Source of the DNA: Chitinophagaceae bacterium
GTDB taxonomy: Bacteria; Bacteroidota; Bacteroidia; Chitinophagales; Chitinophagaceae
NCBI GenBank assembly: GCA_947447265.1
Contig: CANFKC010000020.1
Location: 1 to 64,000, forward strand
Length of the DNA stretch: 64,000 bases
Direction of reading: 5' to 3'
The notes beneath the pieces are model-generated. The model saw nothing but the letters and a program-made list of their open reading frames with translations. It was not told where the DNA came from and did no database searches. Shown here in pieces: positions 53,328-63,019 of the stretch; the stretch's first letter is position 1; each line of letters opens with the position of its first letter. Made by a program: the position numbers and the translations under genes.

Positions 53328-54344
53328 ATGAAACCCTTTATACTCCTATTGCTTTTTTCTTGTAGCCTTAGTTCGTGCGTAACGTTACTCAACAGGGACT
53401 ATGTTACATTTCGTGTAAATGTAAGTAAAGACGCTGAGGTGACTTACCATAAAAAGTACCCCGGGGTGGAGTATGATGCACATTCAGCGCCCTCCCAGGC
53501 CGCCGGAGCTGGACGGAAGGAAATATTCCTTACCGCACGGCGAAGTAAAAACGATACCCTGGAACTTTCCGTTGCAGAAGGCGGAACGCAAAGGTCCATT
53601 CGCATTAACCCGGTGCGCTCTAATGTGTATTACTGGAACGCTTATCCCTTTTTCGTATTTGGTTTTTTGGCGGATGCGTTTAACGAAAACAAGTTTACTT
53701 ATCCCCATATAGTATATGTCGACTCTAACAGCCGTAAAGGCTACATTCCGCATCTGCCTTTTGATGACCGGAGGTGGGAGGTTACGTTTACGCCTCCACT
53801 GACTAATATTTTCATCACTAAGTTCAACTATGTTGAAGCATCAGTGAATCCATTTGGACTGGCAGTCGGCTTTAATTATCACTATTCGCCGCGTGGCTTC
53901 GTTTCGGTGGAAGCAGGCGGTTGTTTCGGTAAATACCTGCCTAGGCAAATAAAAAGAAAAGACTCCTTACGCGATTTTAAGTATAATTACCCGCTTGAAA
54001 AAAAGTCGGATCTGTACATAAACCTTACCAATAACTACGTCTTCAGCAGGTTCGATGTTGGCTATGGCATAAACATAGGTGTCCATTCGGCTTATCGCTT
54101 TTACCAGCGATATAAGATAGCAGATACGGTTTTAGTTGATGCCCGTTACTTAAGCCTGGGTGCTGCCATTTCCGGTCACTACCGGGTCAATAGTAATATC
54201 TACCTGGGTATGAGCTATATGCCCCAATTTGTGGCCATTGATAAAACAGGCAGCTTCAGTTATGAACATGCCTTTAATTTAGGTTTTTCGGTAAGGCTCG
54301 GGTTCGGCGAAAAGGTTGCGAAATTGACCGATAGGGTGTATTGA
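53328..54344 (+). CDS. Outer-membrane-type lipoprotein with predicted beta barrel
   Basis: 338 residues. Lipoprotein signal ending at LSSC-V, a polar N-terminal beta domain (to ~150), then alternating amphipathic strands with aromatic ends (FVSVEAGGCFGKYL, DVGYGINIGVHSAYRFY, NLGFSVRLGFG) consistent with a small barrel or sandwich. No family recognised. The preceding gene ends 61 bases upstream; they could share a transcript. Confidence 0.65.
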   Translation: MKPFILLLLFSCSLSSCVTLLNRDYVTFRVNVSKDAEVTYHKKYPGVEYDAHSAPSQAAGAGRKEIFLTARRSKNDTLELSVAEGGTQRSIRINPVRSNVYYWNAYPFFVFGFLADAFNENKFTYPHIVYVDSNSRKGYIPHLPFDDRRWEVTFTPPLTNIFITKFNYVEASVNPFGLAVGFNYHYSPRGFVSVEAGGCFGKYLPRQIKRKDSLRDFKYNYPLEKKSDLYINLTNNYVFSRFDVGYGINIGVHSAYRFYQRYKIADTVLVDARYLSLGAAISGHYRVNSNIYLGMSYMPQFVAIDKTGSFSYEHAFNLGFSVRLGFGEKVAKLTDRVY

Positions 54345-54574
54345 TAGATTCCCTAGTGTGGCCTTTAGGCATTAATTTGTTTACAGTACAATATTCCTCA
54401 TGGAATGCATGCCATTTGGACTATGCTACTAAGTTTCGTTTGTTTCCTCGTTTTAAGTTGCGCCTCTTAAATCTTAAATATTTTTGAATTGCGTCTTTGC
54501 GACTTTGCGCGACTTTTTCTCTTTTGGTCAAGACTTACGGAGTATGGTGCCCTCCAAATCAATTCCGCTGCTGC

Positions 54575-56212
54575 TTACCGCCTCATGATCATTTTCCTGG
54601 TTTTCAGTTTCAGGCAATTATTGTCATACAGCAGTATGGTGTAGCTGCCGCCAGGCAATTCACTCATATCTATCGTACGGGCATCCTTCTGCTGCTCAAC
54701 TATCTTGCCCTGAGCATTGATAACCGCCATGTTTACGGGGAAAGGGGCATCAATTTTTACAACAGATGTATTAGGGTCAGGCAACAGCTGCACTTTGTTA
54801 TTCAGCGCATTCAGGCTGTCAGCTTCCACCGAACTTATATTTGTTTCATAAGATGTCAGCTCGCTGCCTGCACTGTTTTTTACCACTACCGAGTAAGCCC
54901 CGCCGGCTTCTGGTGTATATGCAGAATCAGTCGCCCCGCTAATCGGCTTACGGTTCAGTAACCATTGGTAACTGCGGTAAGTGGAGGTAGTAAGGCTAAA
55001 ACACTTTTTAGTAATAACCGGCTTTTCTGATGTAGTTATCTTGACTTTAATGGTGTCTTTATACTGCTTGCCATTGTCCGTTATGGTGCAATAGTAGGTG
55101 GTATTTGCCGTTGGGTGCACCTTTATGGCGAAAGTAGTATCGCCGGTCGACCACACTATTTTTACCTTTTGCTTACCCAGCCAGTTGAGCCGGGTATTTA
55201 AGTTATTGTCAAAATTGTAGCCGTTATCAACAGCGAAGTCTTTTATACCTGCTATGTGTATACTTCCCACCGTAGCTGTTCTGGTAAAAATGTAAATGCT
55301 GTTAGCAAGGTCGGTTGCCGCAAATAGTTGGTCATTGAGGTGTATGCCTCCAAACCCCTGCACATTGAAAATTTGTTGTTCGCTGCCTGCACCTTTTTCA
55401 AAAAGGCTGTTATCATAATACTGCCCCCTGCGGTAAATTACCTTATCCCCTGTAAAATCGGTCAGCGTGCAGAAAGGGTAGGTGTTAATGTGTTGCTGCG
55501 TATGCGTTATCTGCTGGTTATTTCCGTCGTTACGCTGAGTGAAGATATCCGTTGGCAGGGCAGTAGTGAAATTGGCATAGTGTGAGTAAGCAAACTCCCT
55601 TCCGTCAGGTGCATACGTGCAATGGTTGCTCCAAAGTTCCCAGTTGTTGGTTCTGTTAGTTATGGTGTTAGTTTTAATGTTGTACTCAAATATGTCGCCA
55701 TCGCGGGTAATGTTGGGGAATTGGTCATTACCTATTGCAAACAGTATCCGTTGTTTATCTGCGGTCCAGTCAAGGTCATAAATTGCATTTTTGTTGAATT
55801 GGGGAACAGGGAAAAGTATCTCTTCATGGTTGCCATTTGTTGCGCCCCTGCATATCCATGCCGTGTCAAGAGTGGCATTGCGCATCGCATTTTCCTTTGG
55901 GCTTCTGTACCGCACGTATATCATCTCCGTCTTGTCGGCCGATACTTTTACATGCAGCCTGTTATACCGGTCGCTGAAAACCGGGCTGTATTTTCCGGTT
56001 ACAATACTCTTGCGCCATATCGTCCAACGGCCGGTTTCAGGGTTGGCTGCTGAAAATATAAAGTTGCTGTATGCTCTCGTCGAATCAATGCAAAGCGCCA
56101 GGGTGCTGCCATTTTCAACGGTAGTATCTGGTTGCAAAATGGCATAAGGCCGCTGTGCAAAGCAACTTGCGGAAAGGCCGAACAATAAGAAAATGAAAAT
56201 GTACCTACTCAA
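54575..56212 (-). CDS. T9SS type A surface protein with TolB-like propeller region
   Basis: 545 residues from a TTG at 56212, which directly begins the signal peptide (SRYIFIFLLFGLSASCFAQ). The middle holds propeller-type repeats (RLHVKVSADKTEMIYVRYR, IYDLDWTADKQRILFAIG, CTYAPDGREFAYSHY), typical of WD40/TolB-like domains. Then two Ig-like segments (one with YQWLLNRKPISGATDS), and a T9SS type A domain (LLPDPNTSVVKIDAP ... LPGGSYTILLYDNN). Not next to any other T9SS gene. Confidence 0.85.
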   Translation of the reverse strand: MSRYIFIFLLFGLSASCFAQRPYAILQPDTTVENGSTLALCIDSTRAYSNFIFSAANPETGRWTIWRKSIVTGKYSPVFSDRYNRLHVKVSADKTEMIYVRYRSPKENAMRNATLDTAWICRGATNGNHEEILFPVPQFNKNAIYDLDWTADKQRILFAIGNDQFPNITRDGDIFEYNIKTNTITNRTNNWELWSNHCTYAPDGREFAYSHYANFTTALPTDIFTQRNDGNNQQITHTQQHINTYPFCTLTDFTGDKVIYRRGQYYDNSLFEKGAGSEQQIFNVQGFGGIHLNDQLFAATDLANSIYIFTRTATVGSIHIAGIKDFAVDNGYNFDNNLNTRLNWLGKQKVKIVWSTGDTTFAIKVHPTANTTYYCTITDNGKQYKDTIKVKITTSEKPVITKKCFSLTTSTYRSYQWLLNRKPISGATDSAYTPEAGGAYSVVVKNSAGSELTSYETNISSVEADSLNALNNKVQLLPDPNTSVVKIDAPFPVNMAVINAQGKIVEQQKDARTIDMSELPGGSYTILLYDNNCLKLKTRKMIMRR

Positions 56213-56670
56213 AAAAAACGGCTGATTGTGAAGTGGTAAAAATAAGGTGTTTTATTTAGCCAGGTAACCCCAACAGATTTTGCGATGAAACTCGGATAAT
56301 ACGTGGGCTGTTGTAGCCTGCTGAAGCTAACAGCATTATGACTATTAACCACAGAATTTCTTTTTTGAAAAGATTAACTGTAATGCCTTTGCTGGAATAT
56401 TTTTATTATTTTTGATATAAATGTAGCCTTTTATGTGCTCGTGCAACCGAAATTCATCCTATAAATTTGATAGACGACACTACTTGCAATATGGATGATT
56501 TATTTTTAATTTGTTGCTATGTTAATTCCATTAAGATAGCAGCCACACCGGAAAGTATTTTTAATAAAACGCTTCACGTAAAGAACCGTCAGAAAATTCT
56601 TTTCAACCCAGCAGTAAAGTAAAAATGATTTGGATTGCCTTCACCTTTTGTGTTTACATAATGTTATAAT
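56213..56670. other. 458-bp intergenic region
   Basis: AT-rich, between divergent genes. A short open frame of 43 codons at 56491-56622 (starting MDDLFLICC) is present, but composition gives no support for coding. No strong promoter box or repeat is seen. Confidence 0.35.
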
Positions 56671-59600
56671 ATGCCTATCAAAAAAATTCTAGAGGAGCCG
56701 CTTTTGATGAATAAATTGATTTTTGAATCAATGACGGATGGCGTATGGACTGTTAACGCAAACGATGAGTGCACATTTATAAATGGTGCAGCGCTGAAAA
56801 TGCTCGGTTATACACTTGACCAATGCATTGGCAAGGATATGCATAAGCTGGTTCATTATAAAGGCTGCAGTAGTGAAGGCTATCCTGATCAGGAATGTCC
56901 TATTTGCCAGGTGCTTTTTACCAGGGAGGCGAGCGTTGCCGAAGATGAAGCTTTTTGGAAATCTGATGGTTCGCTGATGCAGGTGCGCTACACAGTTAAT
57001 CCTGTTATTAACGAAGACGAATTGGTTGGGGCGGTAGTTTTGTTCAGCGATATTTCTGAGCTGAAGCAAAAGGAAGCTGAAATCAACAAATTAAAAAATA
57101 ACCAGGATAGTATCATTAATGCTACCAACGACCTTATCTGGTCAGTTGATACCAGCTACCGGCTTATCTCATTCAACAGGGCTTATGCAAACCGGGTGTC
57201 AAATAGTACACGAAAACCCGTAGCCGTAGGCGACCCGGCGACCCCAACAGTATTTGCCCCTGAAATTGTAGCGGAGTGGGAAGGGTATTATGGCAGGGCA
57301 CTTAGAGGGCAAAAATTTGACGAGATAGTAGAGTCATACAATCCGGAATTTAACGAAATGAAATTTACCCACAACACGTTTGTGCCGATGCGCGATGGTC
57401 AGGATGCAATATATGGTGTGGCTTGCTTTTCGAAAGACTTAACTGAAGAAGTAAAGGCCCGTAAATCCATCGCTGATGCTTACCACGAATTGCAAAGCAT
57501 CTTCAACCAATCCGTAGATGTCATTTGCACTTTCGACGAAATGTCCTGTTTTGTAAACGTAAGCCCCGCCTGTTCTAAAGCATGGGGGTACAGTCCGGAA
57601 GAGTTGATTGGGACATCGTATAAAAAATTAATTCATCCCGAAGATTTAACGGGGGCTACAACAGCAAGGGAAGTGATCGTTAATGGAATTGAATTAACAC
57701 ACATAGAAAACAGGTATATTCATAAAGACGGCCACATTGTCCCGATGGTTTGGTCTGCGAAATGGGATGCCCGGATGAATGTTACCTATGCAATAGGTCG
57801 TGATAATACCGAAAAGAAGATAGCTGAGGAAAAACTTGCCCAAAACACAGAATTTCTGAAAAAAGCGCAGCAGTTTGCAAAAATGGGCAGTTGGAAGTCG
57901 GATTCTAAGGCTGAAAAACTCGTCTGTTCAGAGGAATTATACAATGTATTCGGCACGAGCCAAGAGAAGTTTCATGAGACCCGTGGGGCTTTTTTAGATA
58001 TGATAGACGAGCGTGACAAGCAGGATGTCATGCAGGCAATTAACCATTCTCGTGAAACCGGAGAGCTCTTTTTTGTACAATACCGTATTACTACCGATGC
58101 AGGGGAAGAGCGGGTGCTGGAAAGTGCCGGGCGTGCAGAAAAAGATAGTAGTGGCGATGTTATCGCCTTGTTTGGCACAACACAAAATATTACCGAGCGA
58201 AAAAAAGCAGAACAGGAAATTGCCGAGGCAAACCAACGGTTTGAACTGGTTATTAAAGCTACTTTCGATGCGATCTGGGATTGGGATATTGTTGAAAATA
58301 CGCTCTTTTGGGGCGATGGTTTTGAGTCGATATTTGGGCACCCCGTTCATGGCCTTCAGAAAGGACGTCGAACCTGGTCAGACCATATTCACCCTGATGA
58401 TTACGAAACGGTAATGCAAAATATAGACGCGTTAATAAACGGCACTGCTGGCAATTACCTGGAAGAATACCGGTTTCAAAAAATGGACGGGGCGTATGCT
58501 TATGTGCTTTGCAAAAGTATAATAATAAGGGATGAAAATGGCAAAGCAATTAGGCTGGTCGGCGCAATACAGGATATTACAAAGCGTAAAGAGGAAGAGC
58601 ACAGGCTCAAACTAATGGAGTCGGTTATTACCAATACCAATGACATAGTTTTGATAACAGAGGCAGAACCTTTTGATGAACCAGGTCAGCGCATCATTTT
58701 TGTAAATGAGGCATTCACTAAAATGACCGGTTATACGGCTGAGGAGGTAATAGGTAAAACACCGAGAATACTTCAAGGACCCAATTCCGATAGGGCCGCG
58801 TTAAACAACCTCAAGGTGAAAATGAAAAACTGGGAATCATGTGAAGTAACTACGATAAATTATAAAAAAAATGGAGAGGAGTTTTGGAATAACTTCTCGG
58901 TATCGCCGGTTGCCGATGAGAAAGGGTGGTTTACCCACTGGATAGCCATTGAGCGCGATATTACCGCAGCAAAAAACACGGAAATTCAACTGAAATTGTT
59001 GAATGAAAACCTGCAAAAACAAGCTAACGAACTGGCGATGTCGAATGCAGAGCTGGAGCAATTCGCATTCGTTGCATCGCACGACTTGCAGGAGCCACTC
59101 AGGATGGTCACTAGTTTTCTTACTCAATTAGAAAGAAAGTATGGAGATATAATTGATGACAAAGGCAAGAAGTACATATATTTTGCCGTAGATGGCGCAA
59201 AACGTATGCGGCAGATCATTCTTGACTTGCTCGAATACTCAAGAGTGCGCAAAATAAGTGCTGACACCGATGAGGTGGACTTGAATGTGCTGGTAGAAGA
59301 CGTCCGGCTGCTTTGCTTCAAGAAAATTGAAGAATCCTGCGCAGTGATCAACTTTCGGGAATTACCTACTATCCTTGCCGATAAAGTGTTACTCCGGCAA
59401 ATATTTCAAAACTTAATAACCAATGCCCTGAAATACCAGATAGAGGGTGCCGTTCCGGAAATTACGATATCCAGCCACGAAGGTGATAGGCAGGGATACT
59501 GGTTGTTTTCCGTTACTGATAATGGCATTGGTATAGAAGAGGAATATTTTGAGCATATTTTTATTATTTTCAAGAGGCTGCATAGCAGTGGCGAGTATGC

Positions 59601-59730
59601 TGGAACAGGAATGGGGCTTGCTATAACAAAGAGGATAATTGAAAACCTGGGCGGGGAAATATGGCTGACATCAGAAAAGGGAAAGGGGAGTACATTTTAT
59701 TTTACAATTAAAAAACACCACGAATTATGA
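56671..59730 (+). CDS. Cytoplasmic multi-PAS sensor histidine kinase
   Basis: 1019 residues without TM segments. About six PAS modules: ~15-130, 145-265, 275-390, 400-510, 525-640 and 650-765. The last has the LOV-like motif GKTPRILQGPNSDR, where the photoactive cysteine of true LOV domains (GRNCRFLQG) is replaced. A coiled linker (~775-800), HisKA with the phosphoacceptor H804 in ASHDLQEPLRMV, and HATPase_c with NALKYQ, DNGIGIEEEYFEHIF, and GTGMGLAITKRI follow. Its stop overlaps the receiver gene by four bases (ATGA), so they act as a pair. Signal unknown; PAS1 has several cysteines (CSSEGYPDQECPICQ) that might bind a metal cluster or sense redox. Confidence 0.94.
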   Translation: MPIKKILEEPLLMNKLIFESMTDGVWTVNANDECTFINGAALKMLGYTLDQCIGKDMHKLVHYKGCSSEGYPDQECPICQVLFTREASVAEDEAFWKSDGSLMQVRYTVNPVINEDELVGAVVLFSDISELKQKEAEINKLKNNQDSIINATNDLIWSVDTSYRLISFNRAYANRVSNSTRKPVAVGDPATPTVFAPEIVAEWEGYYGRALRGQKFDEIVESYNPEFNEMKFTHNTFVPMRDGQDAIYGVACFSKDLTEEVKARKSIADAYHELQSIFNQSVDVICTFDEMSCFVNVSPACSKAWGYSPEELIGTSYKKLIHPEDLTGATTAREVIVNGIELTHIENRYIHKDGHIVPMVWSAKWDARMNVTYAIGRDNTEKKIAEEKLAQNTEFLKKAQQFAKMGSWKSDSKAEKLVCSEELYNVFGTSQEKFHETRGAFLDMIDERDKQDVMQAINHSRETGELFFVQYRITTDAGEERVLESAGRAEKDSSGDVIALFGTTQNITERKKAEQEIAEANQRFELVIKATFDAIWDWDIVENTLFWGDGFESIFGHPVHGLQKGRRTWSDHIHPDDYETVMQNIDALINGTAGNYLEEYRFQKMDGAYAYVLCKSIIIRDENGKAIRLVGAIQDITKRKEEEHRLKLMESVITNTNDIVLITEAEPFDEPGQRIIFVNEAFTKMTGYTAEEVIGKTPRILQGPNSDRAALNNLKVKMKNWESCEVTTINYKKNGEEFWNNFSVSPVADEKGWFTHWIAIERDITAAKNTEIQLKLLNENLQKQANELAMSNAELEQFAFVASHDLQEPLRMVTSFLTQLERKYGDIIDDKGKKYIYFAVDGAKRMRQIILDLLEYSRVRKISADTDEVDLNVLVEDVRLLCFKKIEESCAVINFRELPTILADKVLLRQIFQNLITNALKYQIEGAVPEITISSHEGDRQGYWLFSVTDNGIGIEEEYFEHIFIIFKRLHSSGEYAGTGMGLAITKRIIENLGGEIWLTSEKGKGSTFYFTIKKHHEL

Positions 59731-60149
59731 AACCAGTTCACATACTCTTAATAGAAGATAATGCAGGCGATATTTTATTAACTACCGAGGCGCTAAGCAA
59801 TAGTAAAATTGCTAATCGCGTTAGTGTTATAAAAGACGGTAAAGAAGCCATTGATTACTTTGATGGTCTCGGCGGCGCAAAAGATGCACCTGACCTCGTT
59901 CTGTTAGACATCAACCTGCCGAAACGAAATGGCCATGAAGTCTTGCAATATATAAAAACGATTGAAACCTTTAAGCATATACCGGTCATTATGTTAACAA
60001 CATCGTCTGCAGGGCAAGATATAATTGCAGCTTACAAGAATTATGTTAACTGTTTTATTACAAAGCCGGTAGATGTGACAGATTTCCAGAATGCGGTGAC
60101 CAGACTCGAAGATTTTTGGACTAAGATTGTTTCATTGCCAAGAGCATAA
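59727..60149 (+). CDS. Single-domain response regulator (Rcp1-type)
   Basis: 140 residues, one receiver domain with E10/D11, phosphoacceptor D61 in VLLDINLPKRNG, T/S in MLTTSS and K in ITKPVD. Rcp1-type receivers work with phytochrome- or PAS-type kinases and often pass phosphate on to other proteins. Overlaps the kinase gene by four bases. Confidence 0.94.
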   Translation: MKPVHILLIEDNAGDILLTTEALSNSKIANRVSVIKDGKEAIDYFDGLGGAKDAPDLVLLDINLPKRNGHEVLQYIKTIETFKHIPVIMLTTSSAGQDIIAAYKNYVNCFITKPVDVTDFQNAVTRLEDFWTKIVSLPRA

Positions 60150-60152
60150 TAC

Positions 60153-60300
60153 ATGGCGGCAGACAGTCTGGGATGTAGAATACTCATAATAGAAGACAAT
60201 CCCGGAGATATCCAACTACACGCATTTAGGCCAATCTTGAAAATAATATTGAAACGGCATTCGTAACAATGCAGGCTTATTACATCGGGATGTCAGTCAC
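60153..60300 (+). pseudogene. Remnant of a second receiver-domain gene
   Basis: ATG at 60153 begins 37 codons with CRILIIEDNPGDIQLHAF, the start of a receiver like the one just upstream (ILLIEDNAGDILLT), ending at 60266. After a frameshift near 60225 another frame reads NLENNIETAFVTMQAY, matching the next part of a receiver. The rest, including the phosphorylation site, is gone. Confidence 0.72.
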
Positions 60301-60308
60301 CCTAAAAA

Positions 60309-60340
60309 CAAAAGAGGAAACGCACCGCGTTTCCTCTTTC
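60309..60340. terminator. Bidirectional intrinsic terminator between the receiver remnant and rpoD
   Basis: AAAGAGGAAACGC, loop ACC, GCGTTTCCTCTTT: perfect 13-bp stem with A/T flanks on both sides; serves both the histidine kinase operon and rpoD. Confidence 0.93.
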
Positions 60341-60391
60341 AATATTTATCAAAACCCAATTGAGCCATTTACCCATTGAGTAATTGAGTCA

Positions 60392-61249
60392 TTAACCTAA
60401 GTATACCTTCAGTGCATTGCTGTAACGGGCTTTCTGCAGGCGTTTAATGGCCCTTTCTTTTATCTGGCGGATACGTTCCTTGGTGAGGTCGTATTTGTCG
60501 CCGATTTCTTCAATGCTCGGACCAGCATCACCGTCCAAACCGAAGTAAGCAGAAAGTATCTCAGCTTCCCTTACACTCAACGATTTCAGGATGCGGCGGA
60601 TTTCGTTACGCAATGAATCTTTCATTACGTCATCATCTGTATCGCTGCTGCCTTCCAGTAAATCGCCCATGGCTACATCTTCAGCTTCATGCACAGGTGC
60701 ATCAAGCGAGGTGTGACGGGTATTGCTGGTAAAAATGTTGGTCACTTCCGTTTCGCTCATGTCAAGGATGCCTGCCAATTCTTCAGTTGAAGGTTCGCGC
60801 TCATTTTCCTGTTCAAAAGCAATAAAGGCTTTGTTGGCCTTGTTGTAAGTGCCAATCTTATTTTGTGGCAAACGCACCAGACGTCCCTGCTCAGCCAAAG
60901 CCTGCAGTATAGACTGGCGGATCCACCAAACAGCATAAGAAATGAATTTGAAACCCTTGGTTTCATCAAAGCGTTGTGCTGCTTTAATAAGGCCGAGGTT
61001 ACCTTCATTGATCAGGTCACTTAGCGATAAGCCCTGGTGTTGGTATTGTTTTGCAACCGAAACCACGAAACGTAGATTCGATTTTACTAATTTTTCCAAT
61101 GCACGTTGGTCACCCATGTGAATTTTCTGTGCAAGTGTAGTTTCTTCCTCCGGGGTAATCATGGAAATTTTACTGATTTCCTGAAGGTATTTTTCTACTG
61201 CTTGTGAATCACGGTTCGTAATCTGGGTGGCAATTTTTAGCTGCCTCAT
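60392..61249 (-). CDS. rpoD: Primary sigma factor RpoD/SigA
   Basis: 285 residues, the short form typical of Bacteroidota (no long region 1.1). Region 1.2 at ~13-45 (SQAVEKYLQEISKISMITPEEE), region 2 with the QRALEKLVKSNLRFVVSVAKQYQ and DLINEGNLGLIKAAQRFD core and promoter-melting WWIRQSI, region 3, and region 4 with EEIGDKYDLTKERIRQIKERA for the -33 element. This factor recognises the TTTG/TAnnTTTG promoters noted in this window. Single gene, own terminator. Confidence 0.98.
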   Translation of the reverse strand: MRQLKIATQITNRDSQAVEKYLQEISKISMITPEEETTLAQKIHMGDQRALEKLVKSNLRFVVSVAKQYQHQGLSLSDLINEGNLGLIKAAQRFDETKGFKFISYAVWWIRQSILQALAEQGRLVRLPQNKIGTYNKANKAFIAFEQENEREPSTEELAGILDMSETEVTNIFTSNTRHTSLDAPVHEAEDVAMGDLLEGSSDTDDDVMKDSLRNEIRRILKSLSVREAEILSAYFGLDGDAGPSIEEIGDKYDLTKERIRQIKERAIKRLQKARYSNALKVYLG

Positions 61250-61508
61250 ATAACTCGTTTAGTTGTTTATTACTTTAATAGACGTAAAAGAAATTGAAAA
61301 TGTTAAGAAACCGTCCTGAATTCTTCTTTTAATTATGCTCAAAATACGCTCCAATTTTCAACGAACAAAGGGCATAAAAATTGTTTAACGGCTGTAATGC
61401 ACTACAGTAGTGGTTTTGACTGGGTTTATAATTGTTTTTAATAACACTATTGGTTTATTGCTACCACTAATATTCTGCTGCAAAATTAAACCAATATGCC
61501 AAAATTGC

Positions 61509-61516
61509 TACCTTTG
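61509..61516 (+). promoter_or_regulatory. -7 promoter element of the acyl-CoA dehydrogenase gene
   Basis: TACCTTTG matches TAnnTTTG, 31 bases before the ATG at 61548; no clear -33 TTTG. Confidence 0.5.
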
Positions 61517-61547
61517 CGGCTCAAATTGAAACTAACTTTAACAAAAC

Positions 61548-62726
61548 ATGGAAAAGGATAATTACCAGCATCCCGATTATTACCTGCTTGATGAATTACT
61601 TACTGACGAACACAAACTTATTCGTGATACGGTAAGGGCTTTTGTAAAGAAAGAGATATCACCAATTATAGAGGACTACGCCCAGAGGGCTGAATTTCCG
61701 CACCACCTGATTAAGGGCATGGGCGAAGTAGGTTGTTTTGGTCCGTTCGTGCCGGTTGAATACGGTGGGGCAGGGCTCGACTACATTTCTTACGGCATCA
61801 TGATGCAGGAGTTGGAAAGGTGCGATTCAGGCATCCGTTCTACCGCATCAGTACAAGGTTCTTTGGTAATGTTCCCGATTTACAAATACGCTTCTGAAGA
61901 GATCAAGCATAAATTCCTGCCAAAACTGGCAACTGGAGAACTAATGGGCTGCTTCGGACTGACAGAACCTGACCATGGTTCTAACCCGGCTGGCATGACC
62001 ACTAACTTTAAAGACGCTGGTGACCACGTTATCCTGAACGGCGCTAAAATGTGGATTTCGAACGCTCCTTTCGCAGATATAGCTGTAGTTTGGGCGAAAG
62101 ATGAAGCCGGAGAAATTCGTGGCATGGTCGTAGAACGCGGTATGGAAGGTTTTACAACACCTACAACCCACGGAAAGTGGTCGCTGCGTGCATCGGCTAC
62201 CGGCGAACTGGTTTTTGACAATGTAAAAGTTCCTAAAGCCAATATCTTCCCGAACATAAAAGGATTAAAAGGACCGTTGAGTTGCCTTTCAAGTGCACGT
62301 TTCGGTATTGCATGGGGTGCACTTGGTTGCGCTATGGATTGTTACGATACGGCATTGCGTTATTCAAAACAACGCATTCAGTTCGGCCGCCCTATAGCTG
62401 GCTTCCAGTTGACACAGAAGAAGCTGGCCGAGATGATAACTGAAATTACCAAGAGCCAGTTGCTGAACTGGAGGTTGGGTGTGCTTCGTAATGAGGACCG
62501 TGCTACTCCGGCACAGATATCCATGGGTAAGCGTAACAGCTGTGATATAGCACTGAAAGTTTCCCGCGAAGCCCGCCAGATTTTAGGCGGTATGGGCATT
62601 ACCGGCGAATTCAGCATTATGCGCCACATGATGAACCTGGAATCGGTGGTAACTTATGAGGGTACACATGATATCCACCTGTTGATCACAGGTATGGATG
62701 TTACAGGTATAAATGCGTTTCAGTAG
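61548..62726 (+). CDS. Glutaryl-CoA-dehydrogenase-like acyl-CoA dehydrogenase
   Basis: 392 residues, FAD flavoenzyme of the acyl-CoA dehydrogenase fold. Residue E371 in TYEGTHDIH sits at the catalytic base position used by glutaryl-CoA dehydrogenase, and the SVQGSLVMFPI segment near residue 100 and GCFGLTEPDHGSNPAGM fit that subgroup (lysine/tryptophan breakdown, glutaryl-CoA to crotonyl-CoA). The substrate arginine common in this family is replaced or unclear, so other short-chain acids are possible. Monocistronic with a terminator following. Confidence 0.88.
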   Translation: MEKDNYQHPDYYLLDELLTDEHKLIRDTVRAFVKKEISPIIEDYAQRAEFPHHLIKGMGEVGCFGPFVPVEYGGAGLDYISYGIMMQELERCDSGIRSTASVQGSLVMFPIYKYASEEIKHKFLPKLATGELMGCFGLTEPDHGSNPAGMTTNFKDAGDHVILNGAKMWISNAPFADIAVVWAKDEAGEIRGMVVERGMEGFTTPTTHGKWSLRASATGELVFDNVKVPKANIFPNIKGLKGPLSCLSSARFGIAWGALGCAMDCYDTALRYSKQRIQFGRPIAGFQLTQKKLAEMITEITKSQLLNWRLGVLRNEDRATPAQISMGKRNSCDIALKVSREARQILGGMGITGEFSIMRHMMNLESVVTYEGTHDIHLLITGMDVTGINAFQ

Positions 62727-62760
62727 AATTATTAGTTTCCTTAGCGATTGAAATATTTGA

Positions 62761-62795
62761 AAGCCACAGACTCTTTGGAGTTTGTGGCTTTTTGT
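62761..62795 (+). terminator. Intrinsic terminator after the acyl-CoA dehydrogenase
   Basis: AAGCCACA, then GACTC/GAGT inner stem, TGTGGCTT and a TTTTTG tract, 34 bases after the stop. Confidence 0.82.
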
Positions 62796-63019
62796 TGCTA
62801 TTAGTTAGTCTCAACTATGATTTTAGGGTGATTTCCGTTGATGTACATGATTTCATTTCAATCACTTCATGGTAATCAGACTAATAACATTAAAATCATA
62901 GTTCAGACAAATCTTCATTTTCTAATTTATCCGAATTAATCTAACTCCTTTTTTAGTACAATGCATTAATTTTAAAGTTATCTTTATTGCTAAAAGAATA
63001 TTGATAAATTTTAAATTCT

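Noticed and set aside
56491-56622. 43-codon ORF before the PAS kinase
   Set aside because: Short, with no compositional or homology support.
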